Made by a program: the position numbers and the translations under genes. The notes beneath the pieces are model-generated. The model had not been told where the DNA came from. It saw nothing but the letters and a program-made list of their open reading frames with translations, and did not search any database. 15,139 bases of DNA from an uncultured Eubacteriales bacterium. Lineage in GTDB: Bacteria > Bacillota > Clostridia > Oscillospirales > Acutalibacteraceae. The stretch spans positions 1-15,139 of the forward strand of contig ONPE01000081.1 of NCBI GenBank assembly GCA_900319615.1, read 5' to 3'. Below, piece by piece: positions 1-7,771 of the stretch; positions within the stretch are counted from its first letter, which is position 1, and every line of letters begins with the position of its first letter.

Positions 1-1
1 C

Positions 2-118
2 GCCGCCGTTTATTCGATGTATCCCTCCGGGGTGCAGATCAAGAGCGTCCGCAAGGTCGCGCAGCGCGGCAGCGCATGGCGCAACGCAGGACTGACGGAC
101 AACATCAGACCGTTTTAA
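2..118 (+). CDS. C-terminal end of a probable OadG-like (Na+-pump decarboxylase gamma) subunit, partial
   Basis: An open frame enters from the left edge and gives 38 residues before TAA at 116-118, 11 bases before the next start. The visible tail reads IKSVRKV, then SAWRNAGL, and ends DNIRPF. From memory this resembles the end of small OadG/gamma-type subunits of sodium-pumping decarboxylases, which finish with a basic stretch followed by an AW..AG segment. The tight spacing to the beta-subunit gene fits an operon and supports the assignment. The membrane helix that defines OadG lies outside the window, so the family call is an inference from a short tail and gene context. It could also be another small protein. 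Confidence 0.5.
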   Translation, partial: AAVYSMYPSGVQIKSVRKVAQRGSAWRNAGLTDNIRPF

Positions 119-129
119 GGAGGGGAAGT

Positions 130-1371
130 ATGGACGTTTTTACTGAATTTTTCAAGGCGCTCGAAAGCCTGTGGCTGGACTCGGGCTTCGCTCAGCTCGC
201 GTGGCAGAACTACGTGATGATGGGCGTCGCGTGTTTCCTTATTTATCTTGCGATCAGGAAGCAGTATGAGCCGCTTTTGCTCTTGCCGATAGCCTTCGGT
301 ATGCTGCTTGTTAACCTTTATCCCGCTATAATGGGCGCTCCGTCCACCGAGCTGATAGAGTGTTCGGCTTATGAGGCGGCGCATCAGGGGCAGGTCATCA
401 ACTATGCCGTCACTACCATGAACGGCGTGTCGTATTATAATGTGCCTACCTACGGCGGCCTGCTGTACTATCTGTATCAGGGCGTCAAGCTCGGTATCTA
501 TCCTCCGCTGATCTTCCTCGGCATCGGCTGTATGACCGACTTCGGCCCGCTGATCGCGAACCCCAAGAGCTTTATCCTCGGCGCTGCGGCGCAGATCGGC
601 ATCTTCGTCACCTTTATCGGCGCTATTTTCCTGGGCTTCACCCCGACCCAGGCCGGCGCTATCGGTATCATCGGCGGCGCGGACGGCCCCACGGCGATCT
701 ACGTTACTTCCAAGCTCGCCCCCGAGCTGCTGGGCCCGATAGCTGTAGCGGCGTACTCGTATATGGCGCTGGTGCCTATCATCCAGCCGCCTATCATGAA
801 GCTGCTGACTACGAAGAAGGAGCGCTCGGTGGTCATGGGTCAGCTCCGACCCGTATCAAAGCTCGAGAAGATCATCTTCCCGATCATCGTCGTTACCATC
901 TGTGCTCTTGCGCTGCCCTCGGCTGCACCGCTGATCGGTATGCTCATGCTGGGCAACCTCTTTAAAGAGAGCGGCGTCGTGGAGCGTATCTCCAAGACCG
1001 CGCAGAACGAGCTGATGAACATCATCACCATCTTCCTCGGCGTGACCGTCGGCGCGACCGCTACCGGCACCGTTTTCCTGCAGCTCAAGACCCTCGGCAT
1101 CATCGCGCTCGGTCTTATGGCGTTCTGCATGGGCACTGCGTGCGGCGTGCTTTTCGGCAAGCTGATGTACCGCTTCACGGGCGGCAAGGTCAATCCGCTG
1201 ATCGGCTCCGCAGGTGTTTCCGCCGTACCTATGGCGGCGCGCGTAGCCAACAAGGTCGGCCAGCAGGAGAATCCCGGCAACTTCCTGCTCATGCAGGCGA
1301 TGGGTCCCAACGTAGCAGGCGTCATCGGCTCCGCAGTAGCGGCAGGCGTATTGCTCAGCATTTTGGGCTGA
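130..1371 (+). CDS. oadB: Sodium-ion-translocating decarboxylase beta subunit (OadB/GcdB/MmdB family)
   Basis: This is the integral-membrane subunit that couples decarboxylation of carboxybiotin to Na+ export. The protein is 413 residues and almost entirely hydrophobic helices. Signatures are GIGCMTDFGPLIANP (about 131-145), GGADGPTAIY (182-191) and NPLIGSAGVSAVPMAAR (355-371). The residues known to matter in Klebsiella OadB (D203, Y229, N373, G377, S382, R389) appear at a constant offset of 18 as D185, Y211, N355, G359, S364 and R371, so the Na+/proton path looks intact. A loop of about 40 residues (71-110) between early helices is longer than in short homologues. The start at 130 is chosen because AAGGAGGGG lies just upstream; an in-frame ATG at 76 falls inside the upstream gene. 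Substrate (oxaloacetate, methylmalonyl-CoA or glutaconyl-CoA) cannot be told because the carboxyltransferase gene is not in view. Confidence 0.93.
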   Translation: MDVFTEFFKALESLWLDSGFAQLAWQNYVMMGVACFLIYLAIRKQYEPLLLLPIAFGMLLVNLYPAIMGAPSTELIECSAYEAAHQGQVINYAVTTMNGVSYYNVPTYGGLLYYLYQGVKLGIYPPLIFLGIGCMTDFGPLIANPKSFILGAAAQIGIFVTFIGAIFLGFTPTQAGAIGIIGGADGPTAIYVTSKLAPELLGPIAVAAYSYMALVPIIQPPIMKLLTTKKERSVVMGQLRPVSKLEKIIFPIIVVTICALALPSAAPLIGMLMLGNLFKESGVVERISKTAQNELMNIITIFLGVTVGATATGTVFLQLKTLGIIALGLMAFCMGTACGVLFGKLMYRFTGGKVNPLIGSAGVSAVPMAARVANKVGQQENPGNFLLMQAMGPNVAGVIGSAVAAGVLLSILG

Positions 1372-1392
1372 TCGGTATTAGTATTGAATCAT

Positions 1393-1422
1393 AAGCCTCT
1401 CCCGAAAAGGGAGGGGCTTTTT
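1393..1422 (+). terminator. Rho-independent terminator of the decarboxylase operon
   Basis: An 11-base-pair stem (AAGCCTCTCCC with GGGAGGGGCTT, one G-T pair) closes a GAAAA loop. The right arm merges into a T run. It sits 21 bases after the beta-subunit stop. Confidence 0.92.
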
Positions 1423-1484
1423 GTCAAAAAAGAACAAGATTCGTATAAATTTCTGATAAAGAATAATAAATCTATGTTTAGCAG

Positions 1485-1490
1485 TATAAT
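1485..1490 (+). promoter_or_regulatory. Candidate -10 box for the cpsC/cpsD unit
   Basis: A perfect TATAAT lies 55 bases before the cpsC-like start, in an AT-rich stretch that follows the upstream terminator. I see no good -35 hexamer at 16-18 bases, so the call rests on the -10 box and position only. Confidence 0.4.
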
Positions 1491-1545
1491 ATATCCGTAA
1501 TAATAGGAGTCACAGATATTTAATAGACCCTTACAGGAGGATTCC

Positions 1546-2250
1546 ATGTCAAAACAGATAACCATCAGCGATCTGCTGCAGATGTTCCTTCATCATATCA
1601 AGCTGATTATTGCGGTAACTCTGCTCGGCGGACTGCTGGCGTTCCTTTATGTGAGCTTCATGGTAACGCCCATATATACAACGAGCGCGCTTATCATCGT
1701 TCAGAACGGCAACACCTTTGATATCCAGAGCTCGAGCGGTTCCAACAATACTACTCTCAACGGCGAAAAGGTCAATACCGCCGATATCACCTCTTCTCAG
1801 ATGCTCGCCAATACCTGCGCTACCCTCTTTACCGTAGATCCCGATATGAAGAGCATCATCAGCGGAGCTAATATCAGCATCACTACCGTAGAGGATTCCT
1901 ACTTCCTGCGTATCAACTCTTCGTCTTCCGATCCGCAGACCGCCGCGAACATCGCGAATCTGGTCGCGAATACGGCTCCCGAGGTCTTCAAAAAGTACTT
2001 CGGCGACGCCGGAAAGGTCGATACCGTTGATGAGGCTTCGGTGCCGTCGAGGCCGTCGTCTCCGGACGTAAAGAGATATGCTCTAATAGGACTGCTCATC
2101 GGTTTGATCCTTTCGCTTGTCATCTCTTTCCTGATCGAGATCGTAGATACAACGATCAAGCCGGGCGATGATTTGTACAAGCAGTATGAGATCCCGGTAT
2201 TTGCCGAGATACTTGACTTTGATTCGGAAGGCGGTGTAAAGAAGAAATGA
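1546..2250 (+). CDS. Polysaccharide co-polymerase, Wzz/CpsC family membrane adaptor
   Basis: This 234-residue protein has the Wzz layout: a first membrane helix at about 20-40, an extracellular domain of about 135 residues, and a second helix at about 178-200 preceded by the proline-rich motif PSRPSSP typical of the family. In Gram-positive bacteria such proteins control chain length or export of capsular or exopolysaccharide. Their short cytoplasmic tail activates a separate CpsD-type tyrosine kinase, which is the next gene here. The tail after helix 2 (about 34 residues) is the expected docking region. AGGAGG precedes the ATG. The stop overlaps the kinase start by 4 bases (ATGA), indicating translational coupling. 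The polymer is unknown, because no glycosyltransferase, flippase or polymerase gene is adjacent. Confidence 0.9.
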   Translation: MSKQITISDLLQMFLHHIKLIIAVTLLGGLLAFLYVSFMVTPIYTTSALIIVQNGNTFDIQSSSGSNNTTLNGEKVNTADITSSQMLANTCATLFTVDPDMKSIISGANISITTVEDSYFLRINSSSSDPQTAANIANLVANTAPEVFKKYFGDAGKVDTVDEASVPSRPSSPDVKRYALIGLLIGLILSLVISFLIEIVDTTIKPGDDLYKQYEIPVFAEILDFDSEGGVKKK

Positions 2251-2993
2251 AGCTGATCAACACCGGCGGCAAAAAGAAAGCCGAAGTAAACGAAAAGCCT
2301 AAGTTTGTCTTGTCTTCGGATTCCAAATTCGCCATCGTCGAAGGCTATAAGATCGCCCGTACCAATCTTGTCTTCTCGCTTACAGCGCAGAAGAGCAACT
2401 GCGTAGCCATAACCTCGTGGTCAAAGGGCGAGGGCAAGAGCACCGCGACGGTGAACCTTGCTATCTCCTTTGCGAAGATGGGCAAGAAGGTGCTGCTCAT
2501 AGATACCGACCTTCGCCGCCCGAATCTGCATAACCTTCTGAAAATAAGCAACGAGTCCGGCGCGTCGGATGTTATCGGAGGATTCAACGATTTCTCCTCC
2601 GCCGTTCATCGAGAGGTCATCCCCAACCTTGACGTCCTGACCTCCGGCGCTATACCTCCCAACCCCTCGGAGCTGCTCGGATCAGCGCCTTTCACCGAGC
2701 TCGTCGAGCAGTGCAAGCAGGATTACGAGTATGTTATCATGGACACTCCGCCCCTTGGTGTAGTAGCCGATACGCTGCTCTTGAAGGATCTTGTTGCGGG
2801 ATATGTGCTGGTCGTGCGTGAGAAGGTAACGACCCACGGCGATATCGAGCGCGCCCTGCAGAATGTCAAGCTCGCCGACAGCAAGGTGCTCGGCTTTCTG
2901 AAGGTCGGATGCACCCTGCGCTCTAAGGGCTACGGCTACAACAAGTACGGCCGCAGAAACAACTACAACTACGATTATTATTATAAGTACTGA
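2247..2993 (+). CDS. CpsD-type bacterial tyrosine autokinase (BY-kinase)
   Basis: This 248-residue P-loop ATPase belongs to the CpsD/CapB/YwqD family, which autophosphorylates on a C-terminal tyrosine cluster and drives cycles of polysaccharide assembly with its membrane partner. Visible motifs in order are Walker A SKGEGKST (59-66), Walker A' LLIDTDLRRP (83-92) and Walker B VIMDTPP (163-169). A tyrosine-rich tail has nine tyrosines among the last 20 residues (229-248). It has no membrane segment, as expected for the split Gram-positive arrangement in which CpsC supplies the helices. It starts inside the cpsC stop codon and is followed directly by a terminator, so the two genes form a closed transcription unit. 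Family assignment is secure; the regulated polymer is not known. Confidence 0.95.
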   Translation: MKLINTGGKKKAEVNEKPKFVLSSDSKFAIVEGYKIARTNLVFSLTAQKSNCVAITSWSKGEGKSTATVNLAISFAKMGKKVLLIDTDLRRPNLHNLLKISNESGASDVIGGFNDFSSAVHREVIPNLDVLTSGAIPPNPSELLGSAPFTELVEQCKQDYEYVIMDTPPLGVVADTLLLKDLVAGYVLVVREKVTTHGDIERALQNVKLADSKVLGFLKVGCTLRSKGYGYNKYGRRNNYNYDYYYKY

Positions 2994-2997
2994 TATC

Positions 2998-3037
2998 TCG
3001 GGGCTGCGCGATTTAGTTGCGACAGCCTCGATTTTTT
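2998..3037 (+). terminator. Rho-independent terminator after the tyrosine kinase gene
   Basis: The arms TCGGGGCTG and CAGCCTCGA pair (one G-T). An inner CGC/GCG extension carries a bulged A, and six T residues follow. It starts 5 bases after the kinase stop. Confidence 0.85.
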
Positions 3038-3468
3038 GTTATTATGATGCTGCAAGCAATTACCGGCAGAATACTGTTTTATCATCCGGAAATCAGCGCT
3101 TAGACTATTGTTGTTAGCGATTATTTATCCGAGGTTATTATACGAAAAATCATTTTTGAATCAGCATATCAAGCTCGATCACAGACATTCAAAACGATCT
3201 CTTATTTTCAAAATAGTCATTGCGAGGGGCGCAAAGGTTAAGGTTGAGATTGCAACGTCGGAACCATGTTCCTCCTCGCAATGACAATCTGAAATGCGCC
3301 CCGTGGCAATCTCAACCGATATAAAAGAGTATAAGGTGTCCTGTGGATACTTTAGTGCTTGCACCGGTGAAGTTTAATCTGTGATATTGAAATTTACCCA
3401 ACTAAAGGGTCGGTTTGGGTGTTTCGTGCAGTATAATGTACAAATATTGCAGGATTATTGCAAAACTA
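3038..3468. other. Gene-free intergenic stretch with one repeat element
   Basis: No credible coding sequence lies here on either strand. Short open frames are AT-rich, lack ribosome binding sites and resemble no protein. The only clear structure is the palindromic repeat at 3216-3317. The first 178 bases and the 90 bases after the repeat show nothing I can name beyond an isolated TATAAT at 3432-3437. Confidence 0.6.
3216..3317. repeat. Nested palindromic intergenic repeat of the GTCATTGCGAGG type (copy 1)
   Basis: The left end GTCATTGCGAGG (3216-3227) is the exact reverse complement of CCTCGCAATGAC (3274-3285). A second inverted pair, GGTTGAGATTGC (3242-3253) and GCAATCTCAACC (3306-3317), interleaves with the first. 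A third pair is GGGGCGCA (3226-3233) and TGCGCCCC (3295-3302). The segment GATTGCAACGTCGG followed by CTCCTCGCAATGAC matches a repeat theme I recall from many bacterial genomes. It is often mis-translated as small hypothetical proteins containing a DVAIS-like string. A related copy lies at 7551-7750. Confidence 0.8.
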
Positions 3469-3500
3469 TTGCAAAAGAAGGCAAAATCATATATTATAAT
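3469..3500 (+). promoter_or_regulatory. Promoter for the aminotransferase gene
   Basis: TTGCAA (3469-3474) and TATTAT (3492-3497) are separated by 17 bases, and an overlapping TATAAT ends at 3500. It lies about 100 bases before the start codon and downstream of a terminator. The heptamer TATTGCA occurs three times at 11-base intervals (3445, 3456, 3467), with the last copy overlapping the -35 box. Confidence 0.65.
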
Positions 3501-3602
3501 TAACAAGAGGCTGATTTTTTGCAGTCCGAGGAAAATAATATATCATTTTTCTATCTGCAGCAAAGCAGAAAAAGGCAAAAGATTTGATAAGGAATGATGT
3601 TT

Positions 3603-4877
3603 ATGAAATACAAAGACTATTCACCCGACGATCTGTATACAGAGCTTTATACCGTTCGTCAGGAATTTGACGAAATCAAGGGGCAGGGTCTGAACCTCAA
3701 CATGGCTCGCGGCGTACCGTCGAAAGATCAGCTGGAGCTCACCATGCCGATGCTGGATATTTTGAAGGGCGACACCGAGTGCTTTGCGGAGGACGGCACC
3801 GACTGCCGCAACTACGGCGTGCTGGACGGCATCCCCGAGTGCAAGCGCATGATGGCTGATATGCTCGGCGTAAAGCCCGAGATGGTGATGGTCGGCGGCA
3901 GCTCCTCGCTGAACATGATGTTCGATACCATTTCGTGCTTCATGAGCCACTCTATCGTGCCCGGTATGCCCGCGTGGGGTCTGATCCCCGACCGCAAGTT
4001 CCTCTGCCCTGTGCCCGGCTATGACAGGCACTTCGGCGTGACCGAGTACTTCGGCTTCAATATGATCCCCGTCCCGATGGACGAGAACGGTCCCGTCATG
4101 GACGTAGTCGAAGAGCTGGTCAAGGATCCCTGCGTCAAGGGTATGTGGTGCGTGCCTAAGTATTCGAACCCCTCCGGCATCTCGTATTCCGACGATGTTA
4201 TCCGCCGTATCGCGGCTCTGCAACCTGCGGCTAAGGATTTCCGCCTTATGTGGGACAACGCCTACTGCATCCACGATCTCACCGAGGATCACGATGAGAT
4301 CCTCAACATATTTGAAGAGTGCGAAAAGACCGGCAACATAGATATGCCGATCACCTTCGGTTCTACATCCAAGATCACCTTCCCCGGCTCGGGCGTAGCG
4401 GCTATGGCGGCATCCGAGAACAACATGAAAGTGATCATGAATAAATATAAGTACCAGACCATCGGCTACGATAAGCTGAATATGCTGCGCCATGTGCGCT
4501 TCTTCGGCGACTATAACGGTATGCTCGAGCATATGAAGAAGCACGCCGCCGTGCTGGCGCCACGATTTGATATCGTTACCTCCAAGCTCGACGAGAACCT
4601 GAGCGAGACCGGTATAGTCCGCTTCAACCGTCCAAAGGGCGGCTACTTCGTGAGCGTCGATGTGATGAACGGCACCGCCAAGCGCGTGGTAGAGCTGTGC
4701 AGAGAGGCGGGCGTGATACTCACAGGCGCGGGCGCGACCTATCCCTACCACGAGGATCCGCGCGACAGCAACATCCGTATAGCTCCGTCTTTCCAGACCC
4801 TCGAGAATCTCTCGAAGGCGATGGACGTCTTCTGTGTATGCGCGAAGCTCGCGGCATTGGAGAAGCTGACCTCATAA
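3603..4877 (+). CDS. PLP-dependent aminotransferase, aspartate aminotransferase type Ic-like
   Basis: This class I/II-fold aminotransferase has 424 residues. It resembles the family represented by Corynebacterium and Mycobacterium aspartate aminotransferase type Ic, which interconverts aspartate plus 2-oxoglutarate with oxaloacetate plus glutamate. Motifs are NMARGVPS near the N terminus, DCRNYGVLDG (67-76), the cofactor-side GGSSSLN (98-104), YSNPSG (187-192), WDNAY (217-221) and the Schiff-base segment FGSTSKITFPGSG with lysine K257. A C-terminal GGYF and NIRIAPSF follow. The start is placed at 3603 because ATAAGGA ends 9 bases before it. ATGs at 3594 and 3597 sit too close to that Shine-Dalgarno; 3597 is possible. 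It is a single-gene unit with its own promoter and terminator. Substrate is inferred from family only. Confidence 0.88.
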   Translation: MKYKDYSPDDLYTELYTVRQEFDEIKGQGLNLNMARGVPSKDQLELTMPMLDILKGDTECFAEDGTDCRNYGVLDGIPECKRMMADMLGVKPEMVMVGGSSSLNMMFDTISCFMSHSIVPGMPAWGLIPDRKFLCPVPGYDRHFGVTEYFGFNMIPVPMDENGPVMDVVEELVKDPCVKGMWCVPKYSNPSGISYSDDVIRRIAALQPAAKDFRLMWDNAYCIHDLTEDHDEILNIFEECEKTGNIDMPITFGSTSKITFPGSGVAAMAASENNMKVIMNKYKYQTIGYDKLNMLRHVRFFGDYNGMLEHMKKHAAVLAPRFDIVTSKLDENLSETGIVRFNRPKGGYFVSVDVMNGTAKRVVELCREAGVILTGAGATYPYHEDPRDSNIRIAPSFQTLENLSKAMDVFCVCAKLAALEKLTS

Positions 4878-4894
4878 ACCGGATAGTTTACCTC

Positions 4895-4925
4895 AGAGCA
4901 GTTCCGCACGGAGCTGCTCTTTTTG
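4895..4925 (+). terminator. Rho-independent terminator of the aminotransferase gene
   Basis: AGAGCAGTTCC pairs with GGAGCTGCTCT (one G-T), closing a very short GCAC loop. TTTTTG follows, 17 bases after the stop. The 135 bases after it are AT-rich and carry no gene. Confidence 0.92.
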
Positions 4926-5060
4926 TTTTACATAAAAACTGACGCGGTGAATATTATTCTGAAACAGAATTATACAAATTCGATATTTCCGGTACAGAAT
5001 AATAAAGCGATTATATTTCTCAATAAGAATTATAATTATATAAAAAATTATCTTTCTTTA

Positions 5061-5089
5061 TTGACTTTTTATAGACGACTCTGTATAAT
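5061..5089 (+). promoter_or_regulatory. Near-consensus sigma-A promoter for secD-secF
   Basis: TTGACT (5061-5066) and TATAAT (5084-5089) are separated by exactly 17 bases, in an AT-rich region after the upstream terminator. Transcription would start near 5096, leaving a leader of about 100 bases before the secD ATG at 5195. Confidence 0.88.
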
Positions 5090-5194
5090 TAGACTGTTAT
5101 CGTGATTTTTATGTTGGCGTTTCAGCGCCTTGTGTGCCGAACCCTGCATGACGATCACCTAAGAAGAACAGAAAAAAACATGGAGGTCCAAGGC

Positions 5195-6532
5195 ATGAAA
5201 AGAATTTCTAAGCCTGTATTCTTCATTGTCGCTATCCTCATTCTTGTATTTGCCGCCACGAGCTTTCTCGGCGTGAAATACTATGAAGGAGACATCCAGA
5301 AGACCACTATCAAGGGTCTTAGCGACATCAGATGGGGAATCGACATCCGCGGCGGCGTTGAGGCTACCTTTAAGCCCGCAGGAGATATCGACGCTACGGA
5401 TGAGCAGCTTGACTCTGCAAAATCGATCATCGAGACCCGTATGGTCTCCAACGGCATCACCGACTATGAGCTCTACTCCGACAAGGGCAGCGACCGCATC
5501 ATCGTCCGCTTCCCGTGGAAAGAGGACGACACCGACTTCGATCCCGTAGCGGCTGTCGACGAGCTTGCTGCTACCGCTAATCTTACCTTCCGCAGCCCCG
5601 ACGGCGAGACCGTAATGGACGGCTCTTCTGTCGCCAGCGCTTCGGTAGGCGTCGATACATCCAACGGCTCTAAAGGCGAGTACATCGTACTGCTCGAGCT
5701 CACCGACGAAGGCGCAAAGACCTTTGCCGATGTAACCAGGCAGTATCTCGGTCAGCAGATATCCATCTATATGGATGACACCATGCTGTCCAATCCCACC
5801 GTCAAGGCTGAGATCACCGACGGTCACGCCCAGATCTCCGGCGACTTTGACGCCGAGAGCGCTACAAAGCTCGCTAACCAGATCAACGGCGGTGCGCTGC
5901 CCTTCTCTCTTGAGGCAGCCTCCTACAGCGGCATCAGCCCCACCCTCGGTCAGAACTCTCTGACAGCTATGGGTTATGCGGCGATCATCGCTTTCATCAT
6001 CATCGCGCTGTTTATGATCATCCGCTACCGTGTGCCCGGCTTCGTCGCGGTCATCGCCCTTATCGGTCAGATGGCTCTTTCAGTTGCCGCAGTCACACGT
6101 TACTTCAACGTATTCAACTCCTTTACCATGACCCTGCCCGGTATCGCCGGTCTTATCCTTTCGGTCGGTATGGGTGTTGACGCAAACATCATCACCGCAG
6201 AGCGTATCAAGGAAGAGTTCCGCACCGGCAAGACGCTTGACGGCGCTATCGAAAAGGGTACAAAGAACTCCCTGACCGCTATCATCGACGGTAACATGAC
6301 CATCGTTATCGTTTCTATCATCCTGCTGCTGGTATTCGGCCCGTCCAACATCCTCTCATGGATCTTCGGCGAGTCCACCACCGGTACCATCTACGCTTTC
6401 GGTTATACTCTGCTCATGGGCGTTATCTCCAACTTCATCATGGGCGTATGGCTCAGCAGAGTCATGCTCAAGAGCATTTCGGGCTTCAAGTGCCTGCGCA
6501 AAAAATGGCTGTTCGGAGGTGAGGGAGAATGA
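5195..6532 (+). CDS. secD: Protein translocase subunit SecD
   Basis: SecD works with SecF at the SecYEG channel and uses the proton or sodium gradient to complete protein export. The 445-residue protein has a first helix at about 7-27, the conserved RWGIDIRGG motif (46-54), an extracellular P1-like domain (about 60-250), and five more helices (roughly 259-277, 281-300, 311-330, 363-383, 402-424). Helix 4 carries the hallmark GMGVDANIITAERIKEE (325-341), with the essential aspartate at D329. It is shorter than Escherichia coli SecD (615 residues) because the periplasmic domain is reduced, as is usual in clostridia. The ATG at 5195 is preceded by GGAGGT; the same frame is open upstream to a GTG at 5102, but no ribosome site supports that start. 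The stop overlaps the secF start (ATGA). Confidence 0.97.
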   Translation: MKRISKPVFFIVAILILVFAATSFLGVKYYEGDIQKTTIKGLSDIRWGIDIRGGVEATFKPAGDIDATDEQLDSAKSIIETRMVSNGITDYELYSDKGSDRIIVRFPWKEDDTDFDPVAAVDELAATANLTFRSPDGETVMDGSSVASASVGVDTSNGSKGEYIVLLELTDEGAKTFADVTRQYLGQQISIYMDDTMLSNPTVKAEITDGHAQISGDFDAESATKLANQINGGALPFSLEAASYSGISPTLGQNSLTAMGYAAIIAFIIIALFMIIRYRVPGFVAVIALIGQMALSVAAVTRYFNVFNSFTMTLPGIAGLILSVGMGVDANIITAERIKEEFRTGKTLDGAIEKGTKNSLTAIIDGNMTIVIVSIILLLVFGPSNILSWIFGESTTGTIYAFGYTLLMGVISNFIMGVWLSRVMLKSISGFKCLRKKWLFGGEGE

Positions 6533-7473
6533 GAAAAGATTTGAACTTTATCGGTAAGAAGAAGATATTCTTCGGCATTTCCCTCACGATCATCGCCATC
6601 GGTATCATCTGCAATATCATCTTCGGCACTACCCTCGACATCCAGTTCAAGGGCGGTACCATCGCGAGCTACTCCTTCGTCGGCGAGATCGACGAGGCAG
6701 AGCTCAAGGATACTATCCAGAACGCTACTCCCGATCACACCGTAACCTTCACCGTGACTCAGGATATCATGAACAATACCGCTGACGCAGACGCGTACTC
6801 GGTATCCATCCAGTTCTCCGGCAACGAGAGTATCTCCAGCGATGTGCTCGGCGGTATCACCGCCGCTCTCGAGGAGAAGTTCCCCGACAACCACTTCGAG
6901 TACAAAGAGAACTCCTCTGTTGAGGCATCCATGGGCTGGAAGTTCCTGCTCAAGTGTCTGACCGCGGTAGCTATCGCTTCCGTACTCATGGTCATCTACG
7001 TTACCATCCGATTCAAGCGCATCGGCGGTCTCTCCGCAGGCGTTATGGCTCTGGTAGCCCTGTTCCACGATGTGGCGATGATCTACTTCCTGTATGTCAT
7101 CTTCCGTATGCCGATCGACTCCAACTTCATCGCGGTTGTCCTGATGATCATCGGTTACTCCCTCAACGACACCATCGTTATCTACGACCGTGTCCGTGAG
7201 GAGCGCCGCAACATGGGCCCCAAGTCGGATCTCGCAGACGTATTCAATCACAGCGCTACAGCTGTTATGAGCCGTACCATCGCGACCTCCATCACCACCC
7301 TGGTCGCTATCGGCACCGTCTATGTAGTAGCTCTGGTGTTCAACCTGACTTCTGTTCAGGCGTTCGCTCTGCCGATGATGATCGGCGTTATCTCCGGCTG
7401 CTACTCCTCCCTGTGCATCGCAGGTCCCCTCTGGGTCACCTGGAACCAGCGCAAGGGCAAGAAGGAAGACTGA
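6529..7473 (+). CDS. secF: Protein translocase subunit SecF
   Basis: This is the partner of SecD, at 314 residues. It has an N-terminal helix (about 12-32), the TTLDIQFKGGT motif (34-44), a small extracellular domain (about 45-135) and five C-terminal helices. The family hallmark IIGYSLNDTIVIYDRVREERR (207-227) includes aspartate D213, followed by the SRTIATSITTL segment. Translation is probably coupled to secD because the start codon lies in its stop; GGAGG lies at the end of secD. The two genes form a complete operon from the promoter at 5061. Nothing is missing relative to the family. Confidence 0.97.
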   Translation: MRKDLNFIGKKKIFFGISLTIIAIGIICNIIFGTTLDIQFKGGTIASYSFVGEIDEAELKDTIQNATPDHTVTFTVTQDIMNNTADADAYSVSIQFSGNESISSDVLGGITAALEEKFPDNHFEYKENSSVEASMGWKFLLKCLTAVAIASVLMVIYVTIRFKRIGGLSAGVMALVALFHDVAMIYFLYVIFRMPIDSNFIAVVLMIIGYSLNDTIVIYDRVREERRNMGPKSDLADVFNHSATAVMSRTIATSITTLVAIGTVYVVALVFNLTSVQAFALPMMIGVISGCYSSLCIAGPLWVTWNQRKGKKED

Positions 7474-7500
7474 TTCCTACACTGTTATATCGCACTATCA

Positions 7501-7528
7501 AAGGCGTCGTTCGTATGAACGGCGCCTT
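7501..7528. terminator. Hairpin after secF, likely terminator (copy 1 of a duplicated hairpin)
   Basis: The arms AAGGCGTCGTTC and GAACGGCGCCTT form 12 pairs (one G-T) around a GTAT loop, 28 bases after secF. No long T run follows on the + strand. On the minus strand the hairpin is followed by TTTGATAG. The core of 26 bases is repeated exactly at 7772-7797. Confidence 0.6.
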
Positions 7529-7550
7529 AGCTTGTCGATAAAGACCGGCA

Positions 7551-7750
7551 GTCATTGCGAGGACGCGCGCGTCTTTATTCGCCTTTCAGAAAAGCATATC
7601 TAACTGTTAGACGGTAAAGATAATGGCACACGTGCCCAATCCCACAAAGCGGCGCACCGCCTTTTCCTGTCACTGCAAACGTTATTTTATCAAGGGGATT
7701 ACCACGTCGGGCAATAATAAGGTAATTTATAGTGCCCTCCTCGTAATGAC
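7551..7750. repeat. Palindromic intergenic repeat of the GTCATTGCGAGG type (copy 2)
   Basis: The ends are inverted: GTCATTGCGAGGA (7551-7563) against TCCTCGTAATGAC (7738-7750), with one mismatch. The right part contains GGGATTACCACGTCGGGC and then CTCCTCGTAATGACAATTG. This parallels GAGATTGCAACGTCGG and CTCCTCGCAATGACAATCTG in the copy at 3216-3317. It fills most of the 333-base gap between the convergent secF and DUF4363 genes, and no coding sequence is credible in it. The internal hairpin GGCGCACCGCC lies near 7655. Confidence 0.75.
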
Positions 7751-7771
7751 AATTGGTTTTTCTACAGACTG

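Noticed and set aside
3179..3364. 61-residue minus-strand ORF with an HCEE...DVAIS string
   Set aside because: This is translation of the palindromic repeat at 3216-3317, a well-known source of false hypothetical proteins.
3415..3597. 60-residue ORF before the aminotransferase gene
   Set aside because: It contains the promoter, is AT-rich with Lys/Ile bias, and has no ribosome site.
3621..4751. 376-residue open frame on the minus strand
   Set aside because: It is the mirror of the aminotransferase codons in a GC-rich gene. Its composition (many His, Val, Asp) is that of an antisense shadow, it has no ribosome site, and the + strand protein has clear motifs.
4923..5105. 60-residue ORF between the aminotransferase and secD
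   Set aside because: It is AT-rich non-coding sequence that overlaps a terminator tail and the secD promoter.
5102..5194. N-terminal extension of SecD by 31 codons, or a secretion-monitoring leader peptide
   Set aside because: The frame is open, but the extension is charged rather than signal-like and has no ribosome site. GGAGGT before 5195 marks the start. No stop separates it, so it is not an independent leader peptide.
6403..7251. 282-residue minus-strand frame across secD-secF
   Set aside because: It is acidic and low in complexity, as expected from antisense reading of secF. The sense genes are certain.
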